Positions 56,157-64,000 of a DNA stretch of 64,000 nucleotides are shown here, piece by piece. Positions within the stretch are counted from its first letter, which is position 1. Each line of letters starts with the position of its first letter. Both the position numbers and the translations under genes were made by a program. Source of the stretch: Gemmatimonadota bacterium (lineage in GTDB: Bacteria; JAAXHH01). The DNA lies in the NCBI GenBank assembly GCA_009837395.1, contig VXTP01000046.1, positions 1 to 64,000 of the forward strand. The letters are read 5' to 3'. A model generated the notes under the pieces. The model ran no database searches, was not told where the DNA came from, and saw only the letters and a list, made by a program, of their open reading frames with translations.

Positions 56157-56927
56157 TTACCCGGTCCGCCCGGTCCGCCCGGTCCGCCCGGTCCGCCCGG
56201 TCTGCCCGGTCCGCCCGATCCGCCCGTCCGACTTGGCCCGTCCGGTCCGCCTGGCCGCCGACCACGCCGCGCGCAGCGTGGAAGGCGCAAGGAAGAACCG
56301 GATGAAGGGAAGGAACAGGGTGACGGGAATGACACGGATCTCGCCCCGGCCATCCAGCTCGAATACCGCCTCGTCGAAATCGGGTTCGACCCGCAGCCGC
56401 ACGCGCTCGGCGCCGTGGAGGAATCCGGTAAAGGCGCAGAAAGTACCCCAGAGGCGGCCCGTGTCACAGGGATTGTCCAGTCCGAAACGGCCCGCGACAT
56501 GCAGGGACACGAATCGAACGCACCTGGCCATGTCACGCAGGAACCTCAGCACGCACCGGACAAATCCCCTCGTCTTCAGTACCCGGCGCAAGCGTTCCAC
56601 CGGAGCACGTTTTCCGTCGGCCTTACGGTCGGCCGAAGTGCGCGCGGACGGGGCCTCCGGTCCGCCTGGTTCGTCTGCTTCACCTGATTCGGCCGACTCG
56701 GCCGCCGCACGGGCCGGACGCCTGCGCTTTCGCTTTCGACGGGCGCCGGTCGATAGGGAAGGACTGACGCGGAGCAGGCCGAACAGCCACCCGAACGTGA
56801 TCCTGCCCGAGAAGTCCTCCCTGCGAACGACCGAGAAGGAGATCGTCACGGGAATCGCCAGGAGCATCAGCACCGAAAGCAGGACGGCGACCGGTATGAG
56901 CAGATAGAGTTCGAAGTTCGGAATCAA
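56157..56927 (-). CDS. DUF2953 domain protein (YtfI-like)
   Basis: 256 aa, TTG start overlapping the upstream GerW-like stop by 4 bp. An N-terminal helix (LYLLIPVAVLLSVLMLLAIPV) is followed by a basic linker and the DUF2953 domain (CDTGRLWGTFCAFTGFL, VEPDFDEAVFELDGRGEIRVIPV). The C-terminus is a GRT/GQT tripeptide array encoded by 9-bp tandem repeats. In Bacillus the DUF2953 gene ytfI neighbours the GerW gene ytfJ, the same pair seen here. Confidence 0.8.
   Translation of the reverse strand: MIPNFELYLLIPVAVLLSVLMLLAIPVTISFSVVRREDFSGRITFGWLFGLLRVSPSLSTGARRKRKRRRPARAAAESAESGEADEPGGPEAPSARTSADRKADGKRAPVERLRRVLKTRGFVRCVLRFLRDMARCVRFVSLHVAGRFGLDNPCDTGRLWGTFCAFTGFLHGAERVRLRVEPDFDEAVFELDGRGEIRVIPVTLFLPFIRFFLAPSTLRAAWSAARRTGRAKSDGRIGRTGQTGRTGRTGRTGRTG
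56161..56223. repeat. Seven 9-bp tandem repeats (CCGGTCCGC)
   Basis: CCGGTCCGC four times, CCGGTCTGC, CCGGTCCGC, CCGATCCGC, then a decayed unit. On the minus strand they encode the (TGR)n tail of the DUF2953 protein. They are in frame, so copy-number changes lengthen or shorten the tail. Confidence 0.9.
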
Positions 56928-57286
56928 GGTTCAGCTTTCTTTTCCGATCGGTGTTTCAACCACCGGTCCAGCACCGACTTCACGAGATCCGCCATCGAGT
57001 TCGTGGCCGAGGAGAAACCGGACTGGCCCGCCATGCGCTCCAGGTGGACTTCCCCGTCACTGACGACCAGCACGGCCACCGGTTGTACGCCGCCGCCGCC
57101 GCCGCTGCCGCCCCGGTCCCCTTCCTTTCCCGATGTGCCGCCTCCGCCGAAGCCGTAACCGAGCCTGACCAGGGGGACGACCGTCGTATTCCCGACCTCC
57201 ACGGGATCGCCGACGACGGACTGCGCCCGGGTCATCTCCCTCATTTCACTCAGTGTGGTCTTTATCAGGTTTTCCAGGTCAGCCAT
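56924..57286 (-). CDS. GerW-family protein (YtfJ-like)
   Basis: 120 aa from the ATG at 57286. VVGDPVEVGNTTVVPLVRLGYGFGGGG is the GerW/YtfJ signature; a Gly-rich loop and VAVLVVSDGEVHLERM follow. In Bacillus GerW (YtfJ) is a sporulation/germination-associated protein, but homologues occur in non-sporulating bacteria with unknown roles. It is coupled to the DUF2953 gene. Confidence 0.85.
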   Translation of the reverse strand: MADLENLIKTTLSEMREMTRAQSVVGDPVEVGNTTVVPLVRLGYGFGGGGTSGKEGDRGGSGGGGGVQPVAVLVVSDGEVHLERMAGQSGFSSATNSMADLVKSVLDRWLKHRSEKKAEP

Positions 57287-57350
57287 GCAAGGCCTCCAAT
57301 TGGTTATCGGTGCGGCTGTCCGGTCGCCGGGTGCGTCGCGGATGATCCCG

Positions 57351-58061
57351 TCAGTCGCCCCACAGTTCCTCGAGGCGGCGGTCACGGCCGCAGTTGTACC
57401 GGTAGAACTTGTACCGCAACGGGTTCTTGATGTAGTAATCCTGATGGTATTCTTCGGCCCGGTAAAACGTCGACGCGGGGGTGACCTCGGTCACCACGCG
57501 GTCGAACCGGCCGGAATCGATGATCTTCTGCCTGGATGCCTCGGCCAGCGCTTTCTGCTCGGCGTCGTGATAGAAGACCCCGGCGCGGTACTGGTTGCCC
57601 CTGTCACAGAACTGACGGTCGTCCACCGTGGGATCGATGTTCACCCAGAAGACGTCCAGCAGTTCCTGGTAGGTAATCTTCGACGGGTCGTAACGGACCT
57701 CCATGGCTTCGGTGTGTCCCGTACGGCCGGTGGTTACCTGCCCGTAAGTGGGATTTGGCGTTGTCCCGCCGATATAACCCGCGATGGTCGAAATGACGCC
57801 ATCCAATTCGTCGTAGGGCGGCTCCATGCACCAGAAACAGCCCCCGGCAAAGGTCGCCAGCGCGATCTCACCGGTCTGCCTGGTCTGCTCGGTCGCCAGC
57901 GCGATTTCTCCGGTCTGCCCGGTCTGCCCGGTCTGCCCGGTCTGCCTGGTCTCGCCGGATCGCGGTGCGGGCTCGCCGCCGGGCCGGGCCACGGTGTACA
58001 TGGTTAAGGCTAAAAGTGCAGCGATGAGCGCGATCGGCAGGACACGCTTCGCATTGAACAT
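57351..58061 (-). CDS. msrA: Peptide methionine sulfoxide reductase MsrA, membrane-anchored or exported
   Basis: 236 aa, ATG with AAAGGAG upstream. FAGGCFWCMEPPYDEL contains the catalytic Cys; GYIGGTTPNPTY, GHTEAMEVRYDP and YRAGVFYHDAEQ are standard MsrA motifs. The N-terminus has a membrane/signal segment (VLPIALIAALLALTMYTVA) followed by a QTG-rich repeat linker, so repair of oxidised methionine would occur in the envelope. The linker contains a 39-bp in-frame duplication (GEIALAT twice). Confidence 0.93.
   Translation of the reverse strand: MFNAKRVLPIALIAALLALTMYTVARPGGEPAPRSGETRQTGQTGQTGQTGEIALATEQTRQTGEIALATFAGGCFWCMEPPYDELDGVISTIAGYIGGTTPNPTYGQVTTGRTGHTEAMEVRYDPSKITYQELLDVFWVNIDPTVDDRQFCDRGNQYRAGVFYHDAEQKALAEASRQKIIDSGRFDRVVTEVTPASTFYRAEEYHQDYYIKNPLRYKFYRYNCGRDRRLEELWGD
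57852..57955. repeat. 39-bp duplication plus 9-bp repeats in the msrA linker
   Basis: GGTCGCCAGCGCGAT... units at 57852-57890 and 57891-57929 form a 39-bp direct repeat in frame; CGGTCTGCC is repeated four times at 57911-57946. Both encode the QTG/GEIALAT linker of MsrA. Confidence 0.85.
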
Positions 58062-58113
58062 GGGGGTCTCCTTTCACGATACACGGACCCGTCCGGATTG
58101 CATGGGGACCGTT

Positions 58114-61100
58114 CTAGCCGAACAGGCTCAACTGGTCCGTCGGTTTGGACTTGGCTTTTTTGCGCTGGCGCCGTTTCGGTTTCTGCGTACTGTCGTACTG
58201 CTTCAACTGTTCTTCAATGTCGGTCAGGAAGGGTGACGGCCGGGTGGAACGCACCTCCCCGAACAGCATGCGCTTCCCGGACCGAACCAGGTAAAGCCGT
58301 TCTTTCGCCCGGGTCATGGCCACGTAGAACAGGCGGCGCTCCTCGTCCACGTCCGCCGCCTCACCGCCGTGTTGCAGGGGCACCAGCCCGTCTTCGCACC
58401 CCACGACGAAGACGACCGGGAATTCGAGCCCCTTGGCCGCGTGCAGAGTCATGAGGTTAACATGCTCCGACGCTTCGCCGAAAGCGTCGTATTCCTGGCT
58501 GAGCAGCAGCTTGTCGAGCATGACCGGCAATTCCGTTTCGATTCGGGCGTACCGGGTGAGCTCGCGAAGGCTGTCATCCGCCCTGGGATAACGCCACTTC
58601 AGCTTGTCCCAGATGGATGAGCGCGCCAGGTTCTCCAATATATGGGCTGCCGTCCGCTTCTCCAGGTCCGAATTGATCGTCTTCAGGTCGCTCAACAGGG
58701 CTTCCACGCCGTTCCTGGATCGCTTCATGAGCAGGCGGGGGTGATCCATCAGTTCCGCCACGTGGTCGATCGTGATCTGGTTGCGTTTTTTCCAGAGTTC
58801 CTCGATGAGTTCCACGGTCCGGTCCCCCAGCCCGTCGATCGTCGAAGACAGGCACCGCAGCGCCGAGCCGGTGGTGACGGTCCGTCCGTCGCCCAGTTGA
58901 AGCAGGGTAACGATCTCCTGCACGCCCGGCCGGTTGATGAGGGACGTATCCCCTGCTACGTGGTACGGTATTCCGCTGCGTTCAAAGGCTGCCACCAGGG
59001 CGGTATTCTGACTGTTCACCCGGTACAGTACGGCGATGTCGCCGAAGGATCGCTCCTCGCCCGGGTCCGCCCCGTGTTCCAACCGTCCCGAGTCCTGGGA
59101 GAAATGGCTGGTGCCGCCCACCATGCGTTCGATCTGGTGCACGACGTACTCGGCTTCGGCACGGTCCGACCGGGTCTCCCGGATGACCAGGCGTCCCTGG
59201 ACGTAGAGCGCGGCGACCGGCGGTGGCGCCGTCGAAGGGCCGGAAGCGCGCACGACCTGGGACGAGGCGTCGAGCAAGGTAGCCGCGGAACGGTAGTTCT
59301 CGCTGAGGTACCGAACCTCCGCCCCGGGGAAGTCTTCCTCGAAAGAGTGGAAGTAACGGGTGTCCGCTCCGCGAAAACCATAGATCGCCTGGTTGGGATC
59401 ACCGATGGCGGTCATCCGCGCGCCGCCTTCCACCAGGATCTTCAGCAGGTCGTGCTGGGCCGGATTGATGTCCTGATACTCGTCCACGAAAATGTGGTGG
59501 TACCGCTCGTACACACTCTGCCGGAACCGTTCGTCCGACCTCAGGAGCTTCGTGGTTTCCAGGATGACATCGTCAAAATCAAGGAGCCCGTGCCGTCGCA
59601 GGAGCCGGGTGTATGCCGAGACCGCTTCCGGGATTTCACCGCTGCGGCCCGACGCCTTCCATCGGGCGACCTCCTCCAGCCGCGTCCTTCGTTGCACGGC
59701 GTTGTCCAGCGGCCATTGCGCGCGGGCCAGCCGGTCCTGGTCGTCGGGCGTTGCCACGCTCAGGCTGAAGGGGATGCTCGCGTGGCGAGACCACTGGCGC
59801 ATCAGGGCGAGACAGATCCCGTGGAAGGTGCCGACCATGGCGTTCGTGCCGCCCATGTCGTCCTGCCCGTCAAGCAGTGCGCCCAGTCGCGCCTTCAGCT
59901 CCCCGGCGGCCTTGTTGGTAAAGGTCACGGCCAGCATGCGGCCGGGCGTGGTTTCGTGACGCGCCAGGTAGGCCATGCGGTGGGTCAGCGTGTGGGTCTT
60001 TCCGGTACCGGGCCCCGCCACGATGAGCAGGTGTCCTTCGCTGTGTGTTACGGCCTTCTGCTGATCTTCATTGAGCGGACCGCCCATCGAGGTCGCGTCT
60101 TCCGAAGCTTCATGCGCTTCCAGGACGGTCACGGATGGTGCGGTTTCGTGAGGCGTCGCGGAAGGGCCGGTCACGTCCGGGGCTGACTCTACCAGGCCCG
60201 TTCCGTCCGGGGCTGTCTCTACCGGGTCCGACACGTCCGGGGCTGTCTCTACCGGGTCCGCGGCCGTCGTCGTCTTCGAAACGGCCGGCACCGGAAACTC
60301 GACGTCGGCCTTCCCGACCGCGACGTCGGCCTTCCCGACCGCGATGCCGGCCTTCCCGTTGGTGCTTGCCGGGGACGCTTCCTCCACTTCCGGCGTGTCG
60401 ATCTCCCTCACCTCCGGCGTATCGTCCGGTACGGGATCCGCACGAACCGGCTTCTTCTCCTTCACGGGAAGATCTTCAAGCAGGGCGATCTGCGTGTCGG
60501 CTCCCAGCCGGTCTTCCGGGTTGAACAACTTGATCACCCCGTAGTCTCCGTCATACCCCGGAAGGATATCCACCTCTCCGACGCGCATGCGGCGAATGCC
60601 CTCGGCGATCAGGGCACCGCCGACCTGCGCGATGTCGTCTTCCGGTATGTCCAGGAGGATGTCGAGTTCGCTGCCCAGACGCGAGACCATGGCCTGGTAA
60701 ACCGTGTCCACCGTCTTGGTTCCGGGTCCGACCTGTTTCGCCTCGCCGATGATCTCGGGCAGGGGTATCACGCTGAAAAAGTGGCGTGAGCGGGGAGGCT
60801 TCTTCCCCTCTTTGCGGTCTGCAAGCTCCTCCACGCGGGCCATGACCCCCACGGTCACGGGCTTGCCGCAATCCGGACACAGGCCCTTTGCGTCGATCGT
60901 TTCCCTCGGGTGCATCCTTCTTTCGCATTTCCTGTGCCCGTCAAAGTGGTACTTGCCCTCTTCGGGATAGAACTCCACTGTCCCGGTCAGTCCTTCGTCT
61001 TCCGGATCGGACAGGGCGCTGTAGATCGCGGGATAGTCGCATGACGTATCGAACAGGGTGGTTTCCCGGCCCAGCTTTCCGGGCGAATGGGCGTCGGAGT

Positions 61101-61761
61101 TCGATACGAGCACGTAGGGGTCGAGCTGCTCCAGCCGCCAGTTCATGAGCGGATCGGACGACAGGCCGGTTTCGACGGCGAAGATGTGCTCGGTAAGGTC
61201 GCCGTAACAGTCCGATATCCGGTCGAATCCTCCCCGGGATCCCAGGGCCGAGAACCAGGGCGTCCAGACGTGGGCGGGGATGAGGCAGGCCATCGGGTCG
61301 GTCTCGAGGGTGATCTCCAGCAGGTCCCTCGAGTCCAGTCCCAGGATGGGCCGTCCGTCCGATCGGATATTGCCGATGGCGCCCAGGCGGGCCTGCAGGG
61401 TTTTGGCGGCCTCGAATCCGGGCGCCAGGATGATGTTGTGTACTTTTCGCACGCGGCCGAGCCGCTTGTAGATGTTCGATATCTCGACCGTCAGCATGAA
61501 ACGGACCGGCGCACGGCAGGCGGCCGGCACCTGGCCGTCCATCGTCCTCTCGAACTCGGGCTTCAGCCGGAACAGGCCCTCCTCGGCCGGTTGCAGTTTC
61601 TCCTCCAGCTCATCCATCCAGCCCGGGTGTACGAAATCCCCGGTGCCCACCACCCGGATGCCCTTCAGCTGGGCCCACTTGTACAGGTGCTCCAGGTCCA
61701 GGTTCTTGCTGGTCGCTCTCGAGTAATGGGAGTGGAGATGCAGATCGGCGTGGAAGGGCAA
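58114..61761 (-). CDS. EndoQ-like PHP nuclease fused to UvrD-type helicase with C-terminal clamp motif
   Basis: 1215 aa, TTG start with AGGGGAA upstream. Residues about 1-425: EndoQ-type PHP domain (HADLHLHSHYSRATSKN, GTGDFVHPGW, SNSDAHSPGKLG) with an inserted zinc finger (CERRMHP...CPDCGK). About 425-560: a low-complexity repeat linker. About 560-1190: UvrD/Rep superfamily 1 helicase (VAGPGTGKTHT, VTFTNKAAGELKAR, FVDEYQDINPAQ, GDPNQAIYGFRG, LMTLHAAKGLEF, FYVAMTRAKERLYL). The end, TDQLSLFG, matches the bacterial beta-clamp-binding motif QLSLF. EndoQ cuts DNA 5' of deaminated bases, so this looks like a one-protein repair machine. Confidence 0.88.
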   Translation of the reverse strand: MPFHADLHLHSHYSRATSKNLDLEHLYKWAQLKGIRVVGTGDFVHPGWMDELEEKLQPAEEGLFRLKPEFERTMDGQVPAACRAPVRFMLTVEISNIYKRLGRVRKVHNIILAPGFEAAKTLQARLGAIGNIRSDGRPILGLDSRDLLEITLETDPMACLIPAHVWTPWFSALGSRGGFDRISDCYGDLTEHIFAVETGLSSDPLMNWRLEQLDPYVLVSNSDAHSPGKLGRETTLFDTSCDYPAIYSALSDPEDEGLTGTVEFYPEEGKYHFDGHRKCERRMHPRETIDAKGLCPDCGKPVTVGVMARVEELADRKEGKKPPRSRHFFSVIPLPEIIGEAKQVGPGTKTVDTVYQAMVSRLGSELDILLDIPEDDIAQVGGALIAEGIRRMRVGEVDILPGYDGDYGVIKLFNPEDRLGADTQIALLEDLPVKEKKPVRADPVPDDTPEVREIDTPEVEEASPASTNGKAGIAVGKADVAVGKADVEFPVPAVSKTTTAADPVETAPDVSDPVETAPDGTGLVESAPDVTGPSATPHETAPSVTVLEAHEASEDATSMGGPLNEDQQKAVTHSEGHLLIVAGPGTGKTHTLTHRMAYLARHETTPGRMLAVTFTNKAAGELKARLGALLDGQDDMGGTNAMVGTFHGICLALMRQWSRHASIPFSLSVATPDDQDRLARAQWPLDNAVQRRTRLEEVARWKASGRSGEIPEAVSAYTRLLRRHGLLDFDDVILETTKLLRSDERFRQSVYERYHHIFVDEYQDINPAQHDLLKILVEGGARMTAIGDPNQAIYGFRGADTRYFHSFEEDFPGAEVRYLSENYRSAATLLDASSQVVRASGPSTAPPPVAALYVQGRLVIRETRSDRAEAEYVVHQIERMVGGTSHFSQDSGRLEHGADPGEERSFGDIAVLYRVNSQNTALVAAFERSGIPYHVAGDTSLINRPGVQEIVTLLQLGDGRTVTTGSALRCLSSTIDGLGDRTVELIEELWKKRNQITIDHVAELMDHPRLLMKRSRNGVEALLSDLKTINSDLEKRTAAHILENLARSSIWDKLKWRYPRADDSLRELTRYARIETELPVMLDKLLLSQEYDAFGEASEHVNLMTLHAAKGLEFPVVFVVGCEDGLVPLQHGGEAADVDEERRLFYVAMTRAKERLYLVRSGKRMLFGEVRSTRPSPFLTDIEEQLKQYDSTQKPKRRQRKKAKSKPTDQLSLFG
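60165..60355. repeat. Low-complexity repeats in the EndoQ-UvrD linker
   Basis: Two repeat families in frame: about 33-bp units of GTCCGGGGCTGTCTCTACC (protein DPVETAPDVS-like) and about 21-24-bp units GACGTCGGCCTTCCCGACCGC (VGKADVA). They join the nuclease and helicase domains. Confidence 0.7.
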
Positions 61762-61952
61762 GGCGTTCCCCTGTTCGTTGATCCGTCACGGATTCCGTCC
61801 GCCGCAAGTACCCTGTTTCTGGTCCTTCCGGCGTTGCCGCACCTGCTTTGAAAGATGGGGGAATACGCGGGTACGGGCAAGGAGTTTGTAGGGTTCGTGC
61901 GAGGTGGTGCGGGCGAGGTGGCCAGGGCGTCCGGGCAAGGTGGCCCAGGCGG

Positions 61953-64000
61953 TCAGGAAGCCGGCGATTCGGCCGTTTCGCCCGGTTCCAGGACCTGTCC
62001 GCTCAGCCGGTTCCGGACACTGGACAGGACGGCGAGGCCGTCTTCAAGGATGTAGTAGCAGATGGGCACCAGGATCAGCGTGATGGCGGTCGCGAACAGC
62101 ACGCCGAAACCGAGGGATATGGCCATGGGGATGAGAAACTGCGCCTGGAGGCTCCGCTCCATCAGGATCGGAACAAGCCCGGCGAAGGTCGTGATCGAGG
62201 TCAGCAGCACGGGCCGGAAACGGGCAACCCCTGCGTTCCTGATGATCTCGTGCAGGTCCGCGTCGGGTCCCGCACGGTCGCGTCCGCGGTTGATGAAGTC
62301 CACCAGCACCAGGCTGTTGTTCACTACGACGCCGGACAACGCGACGATGCCGAAGAGGGAGAGCAGCGAAATCGCGAATCCCATGATCAGATGGCCCAGG
62401 ACCGCCCCCACGATGCCGAAGGGGATGACGCTCATGATGATCATGGGCTGCACGTAGGACTTGAAGGGGATGGCCAGCAGTCCGTAGATCACGAGCAGGG
62501 CGACCAGGAACCCGAAGCTCAGGCTTTCGATGGACTCCTGCTGGTTGCGCTGCTGTCCCTCCAGCGTATAGGTCAGGCCCGGGTACCTGGCCATCAGCGA
62601 CGGCAGGTAAGACGACGTGAGGTCGATGAGAATGTCATTGGAACTGGCGACGGCGTCGTTCACGTCGGCGGTGACGGTGATGACGCGCTTCCGGTCCGTC
62701 CGCCGTATGCTGGAGTAACCCCGTCCCATCTCCGCCTGCGCCGCGAGCGAGAAGGGCACTTCGATGCCGGCCGGCGTCCGTATGCGCATGTTTTCCATGT
62801 CGCCCAGGGACCGTCTTTCCGATTCGGGATAACGCACCATCACGCGGACGTCGTCCCGGCCCCGCTGGATCCGCTGGGCTTCTTCACCGAAGAAGGCCTG
62901 TCGGACCTGCCGGGACAACCCCGCCATGGTGATGCCGAGGGCCTCGCCTTCGGGTGTTACGTTCAGCCTGATCTCCTGCTTGCCCGGTCTGAAATCGTCC
63001 GCCACGTCCATGACGCCGTCGTAATTCGCCACGGTGCCTTTCAACTCGGCGGTCGCCTGCAGCAGCGCTTCGGGATCGGGACTGGACAGTTCGATGTTGA
63101 TCGCCTCGCCCGCGTTGAACAGGGAGGAGGTGAATGAAAGTTCCACGACATCGGGAATCGGACCGATGAGCTCCCGCCAGCGGTTCACGATTTCCTCGCC
63201 GCTGATGTTCCGGGTTTCCGACGGGGAAAGGCCCAGTACGACCTCACCGATGTGGGAGGACCGGGCGGACCCGACTATGCCCCCCGCGTTCTGCTGCGCC
63301 CGGGCGGCGTTTGGCTGTTCGCCGATGGCCGCCATGATGTTCCGTATGACCTCGGTATCGCTCCCGGGGTCGTCGCGGGCGATTTCGTCGCCGACCTGTC
63401 TCTGAAGCAGTACGGCGCTTTCTTCGATCACCCCGATATACCGGTCGGTGACCTCGGCGGGCGTACCCTCCGCCAGGGTAAGGTGGGCCGAGACGAATTC
63501 ATTCTCCACGGTCGGGAAAAACACGAAGCGGAGGATGCCGCCGGCCACAAGCCCGGTGGTGAGGATGATCGCGCCGACGCCGATGGACAGGGTGAGGTAC
63601 CGCCAGGAGAGGGCCTTCTTCAACAGGGGAACGTAGACGCCGTCCACGAATCGACGGAGATACCGGGCCACGTTGTCCTGCAGTTCGTACAGCCACTTGT
63701 CGGCGTAGAAGAGCACGAGGTAGAAGGGCCTGACCATCAGGAACGTACGGGGCAGCGGACTTTCCTTCTTCTTCGGTTGACCGTGGCGCAGGTGAGTGGG
63801 CAGAATGAGCAGGGACTCGATCAGGGAGAAAAGCAGCATGAGGATGATCACGATGGGGAAAATCTCGAAGAATTTCCCCATGAGCCCGTCCACGAAGAAC
63901 ATGGGCATAAAGGCGACGATGGTCGTCAGGACCGCGAAGGTAATGGGCTTGGCGATCTCCTGTACGCCCATTCGTGCGGCCGTCGCGGGCTCCACCCCCT
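61953..64000 (-). CDS. RND-family efflux transporter, N-terminus beyond the window
   Basis: The visible 680+ aa are about two thirds of an AcrB/MdtB-like RND pump (about 1040 aa); the frame stays open to the window edge, so the track start at 63995 is not the real start. Membrane helices 4-6 (ITFAVLTTIVAFMPMFFVDG, FEIFPIVIILMLLFSLIESL) and 7-12 (SFGFLVALLVIYGLLAIPF, GIVALSGVVVNNSLVLVDFINRGRD, FLIPMAISLGFGVLFATAITLIL) flank the second porter domain. It exports drugs, metals or lipids by proton antiport. Confidence 0.9.
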   Translation of the reverse strand, partial: GVEPATAARMGVQEIAKPITFAVLTTIVAFMPMFFVDGLMGKFFEIFPIVIILMLLFSLIESLLILPTHLRHGQPKKKESPLPRTFLMVRPFYLVLFYADKWLYELQDNVARYLRRFVDGVYVPLLKKALSWRYLTLSIGVGAIILTTGLVAGGILRFVFFPTVENEFVSAHLTLAEGTPAEVTDRYIGVIEESAVLLQRQVGDEIARDDPGSDTEVIRNIMAAIGEQPNAARAQQNAGGIVGSARSSHIGEVVLGLSPSETRNISGEEIVNRWRELIGPIPDVVELSFTSSLFNAGEAINIELSSPDPEALLQATAELKGTVANYDGVMDVADDFRPGKQEIRLNVTPEGEALGITMAGLSRQVRQAFFGEEAQRIQRGRDDVRVMVRYPESERRSLGDMENMRIRTPAGIEVPFSLAAQAEMGRGYSSIRRTDRKRVITVTADVNDAVASSNDILIDLTSSYLPSLMARYPGLTYTLEGQQRNQQESIESLSFGFLVALLVIYGLLAIPFKSYVQPMIIMSVIPFGIVGAVLGHLIMGFAISLLSLFGIVALSGVVVNNSLVLVDFINRGRDRAGPDADLHEIIRNAGVARFRPVLLTSITTFAGLVPILMERSLQAQFLIPMAISLGFGVLFATAITLILVPICYYILEDGLAVLSSVRNRLSGQVLEPGETAESPAS

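Noticed and set aside
56161-56223. CRISPR array
   Set aside because: The units are 9 bp, directly adjacent with no spacers, and in frame in a coding sequence.

Overview
The window is a dense, high-GC chromosomal segment from a Gram-negative bacterium. The evidence is GroES/GroEL, several lipobox lipoproteins, an RND efflux pump, BAT (Bacteroides aerotolerance-type) proteins, LepA/LepB and Ddl. GTG and TTG starts are common (groEL, hom, lepB, hemW, surE). The phylum cannot be fixed from sequence alone. The mix of PhyH dioxygenase, sulfotransferase, Gfo/Idh and sugar-acid dehydratase genes with a Gld/BAT cluster is reminiscent of uncultured FCB-type lineages such as Latescibacterota or Gemmatimonadota, but that is only a guess.

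Layout. 1-720: a VapBC toxin-antitoxin pair on the minus strand with a near-consensus promoter. 771-6492: an arginine cluster, argR-argC-argB-argD-argH plus a short ArgA-like acetyltransferase; argR has a sigma70 promoter followed at once by an ARG-box-like palindrome. 6579-7763: a nucleotidyltransferase. 7840-15417: a markedly AT-richer minus-strand operon encoding a TrlF-type PHP/ATPase (split by a frameshift), an AlbA_2 (Schlafen-type) protein and a nuclease-methyltransferase. This is a candidate defence module with its own promoter. 15563-18194: a lipoprotein, a Gfo/Idh oxidoreductase and an Ldh2-type dehydrogenase. 18401-18568: a tiny proline-rich protein missed by the ORF track, closed by a textbook terminator. 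19014-21507: groES, groEL and an FmdB-type protein.

21559-39131 is one long co-directional run: MoxR, DUF58, a Gld-like ABC exporter module (ATPase, permease, GldG, DUF4340), a BatD-like protein, BatA, BatB, BatC, then lysC-hom-asd, then BatD and BatE. The aspartate-family biosynthesis genes sit inside the BAT cluster with almost no spacing, which is unusual. 39199-42805: a class V aminotransferase, a sulfotransferase and a leucine-rich-repeat lipoprotein. 42815-46711: SurE with a small membrane protein, a PspC/DUF6249 pair, and a divergent ECF sigma/anti-sigma pair; the divergent intergenic region holds two candidate ECF promoters. 46908-51801: lepA-lepB-hemW-ddl behind one promoter. 52106-52178: tRNA-Gly(CCC) with its own promoter and terminator. 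52234-56100: a TPR lipoprotein, then a catabolic operon (IlvD/Edd dehydratase, PhyH dioxygenase, sugar isomerase). 56157-58061: DUF2953, a GerW-like protein and MsrA. 58114-61761: a very large EndoQ-like PHP nuclease fused to a UvrD helicase and ending in QLSLF, a likely beta-clamp-binding motif. 61953-64000: an RND pump cut by the window edge.

A recurring theme is short GC-rich tandem repeats (9, 14, 21, 39 and 40 bp) in linkers, gene ends and spacers. The strongest candidates for something new are the TrlF/AlbA_2/methyltransferase operon, the EndoQ-UvrD-clamp fusion, and the aspartate genes embedded in the BAT cluster.
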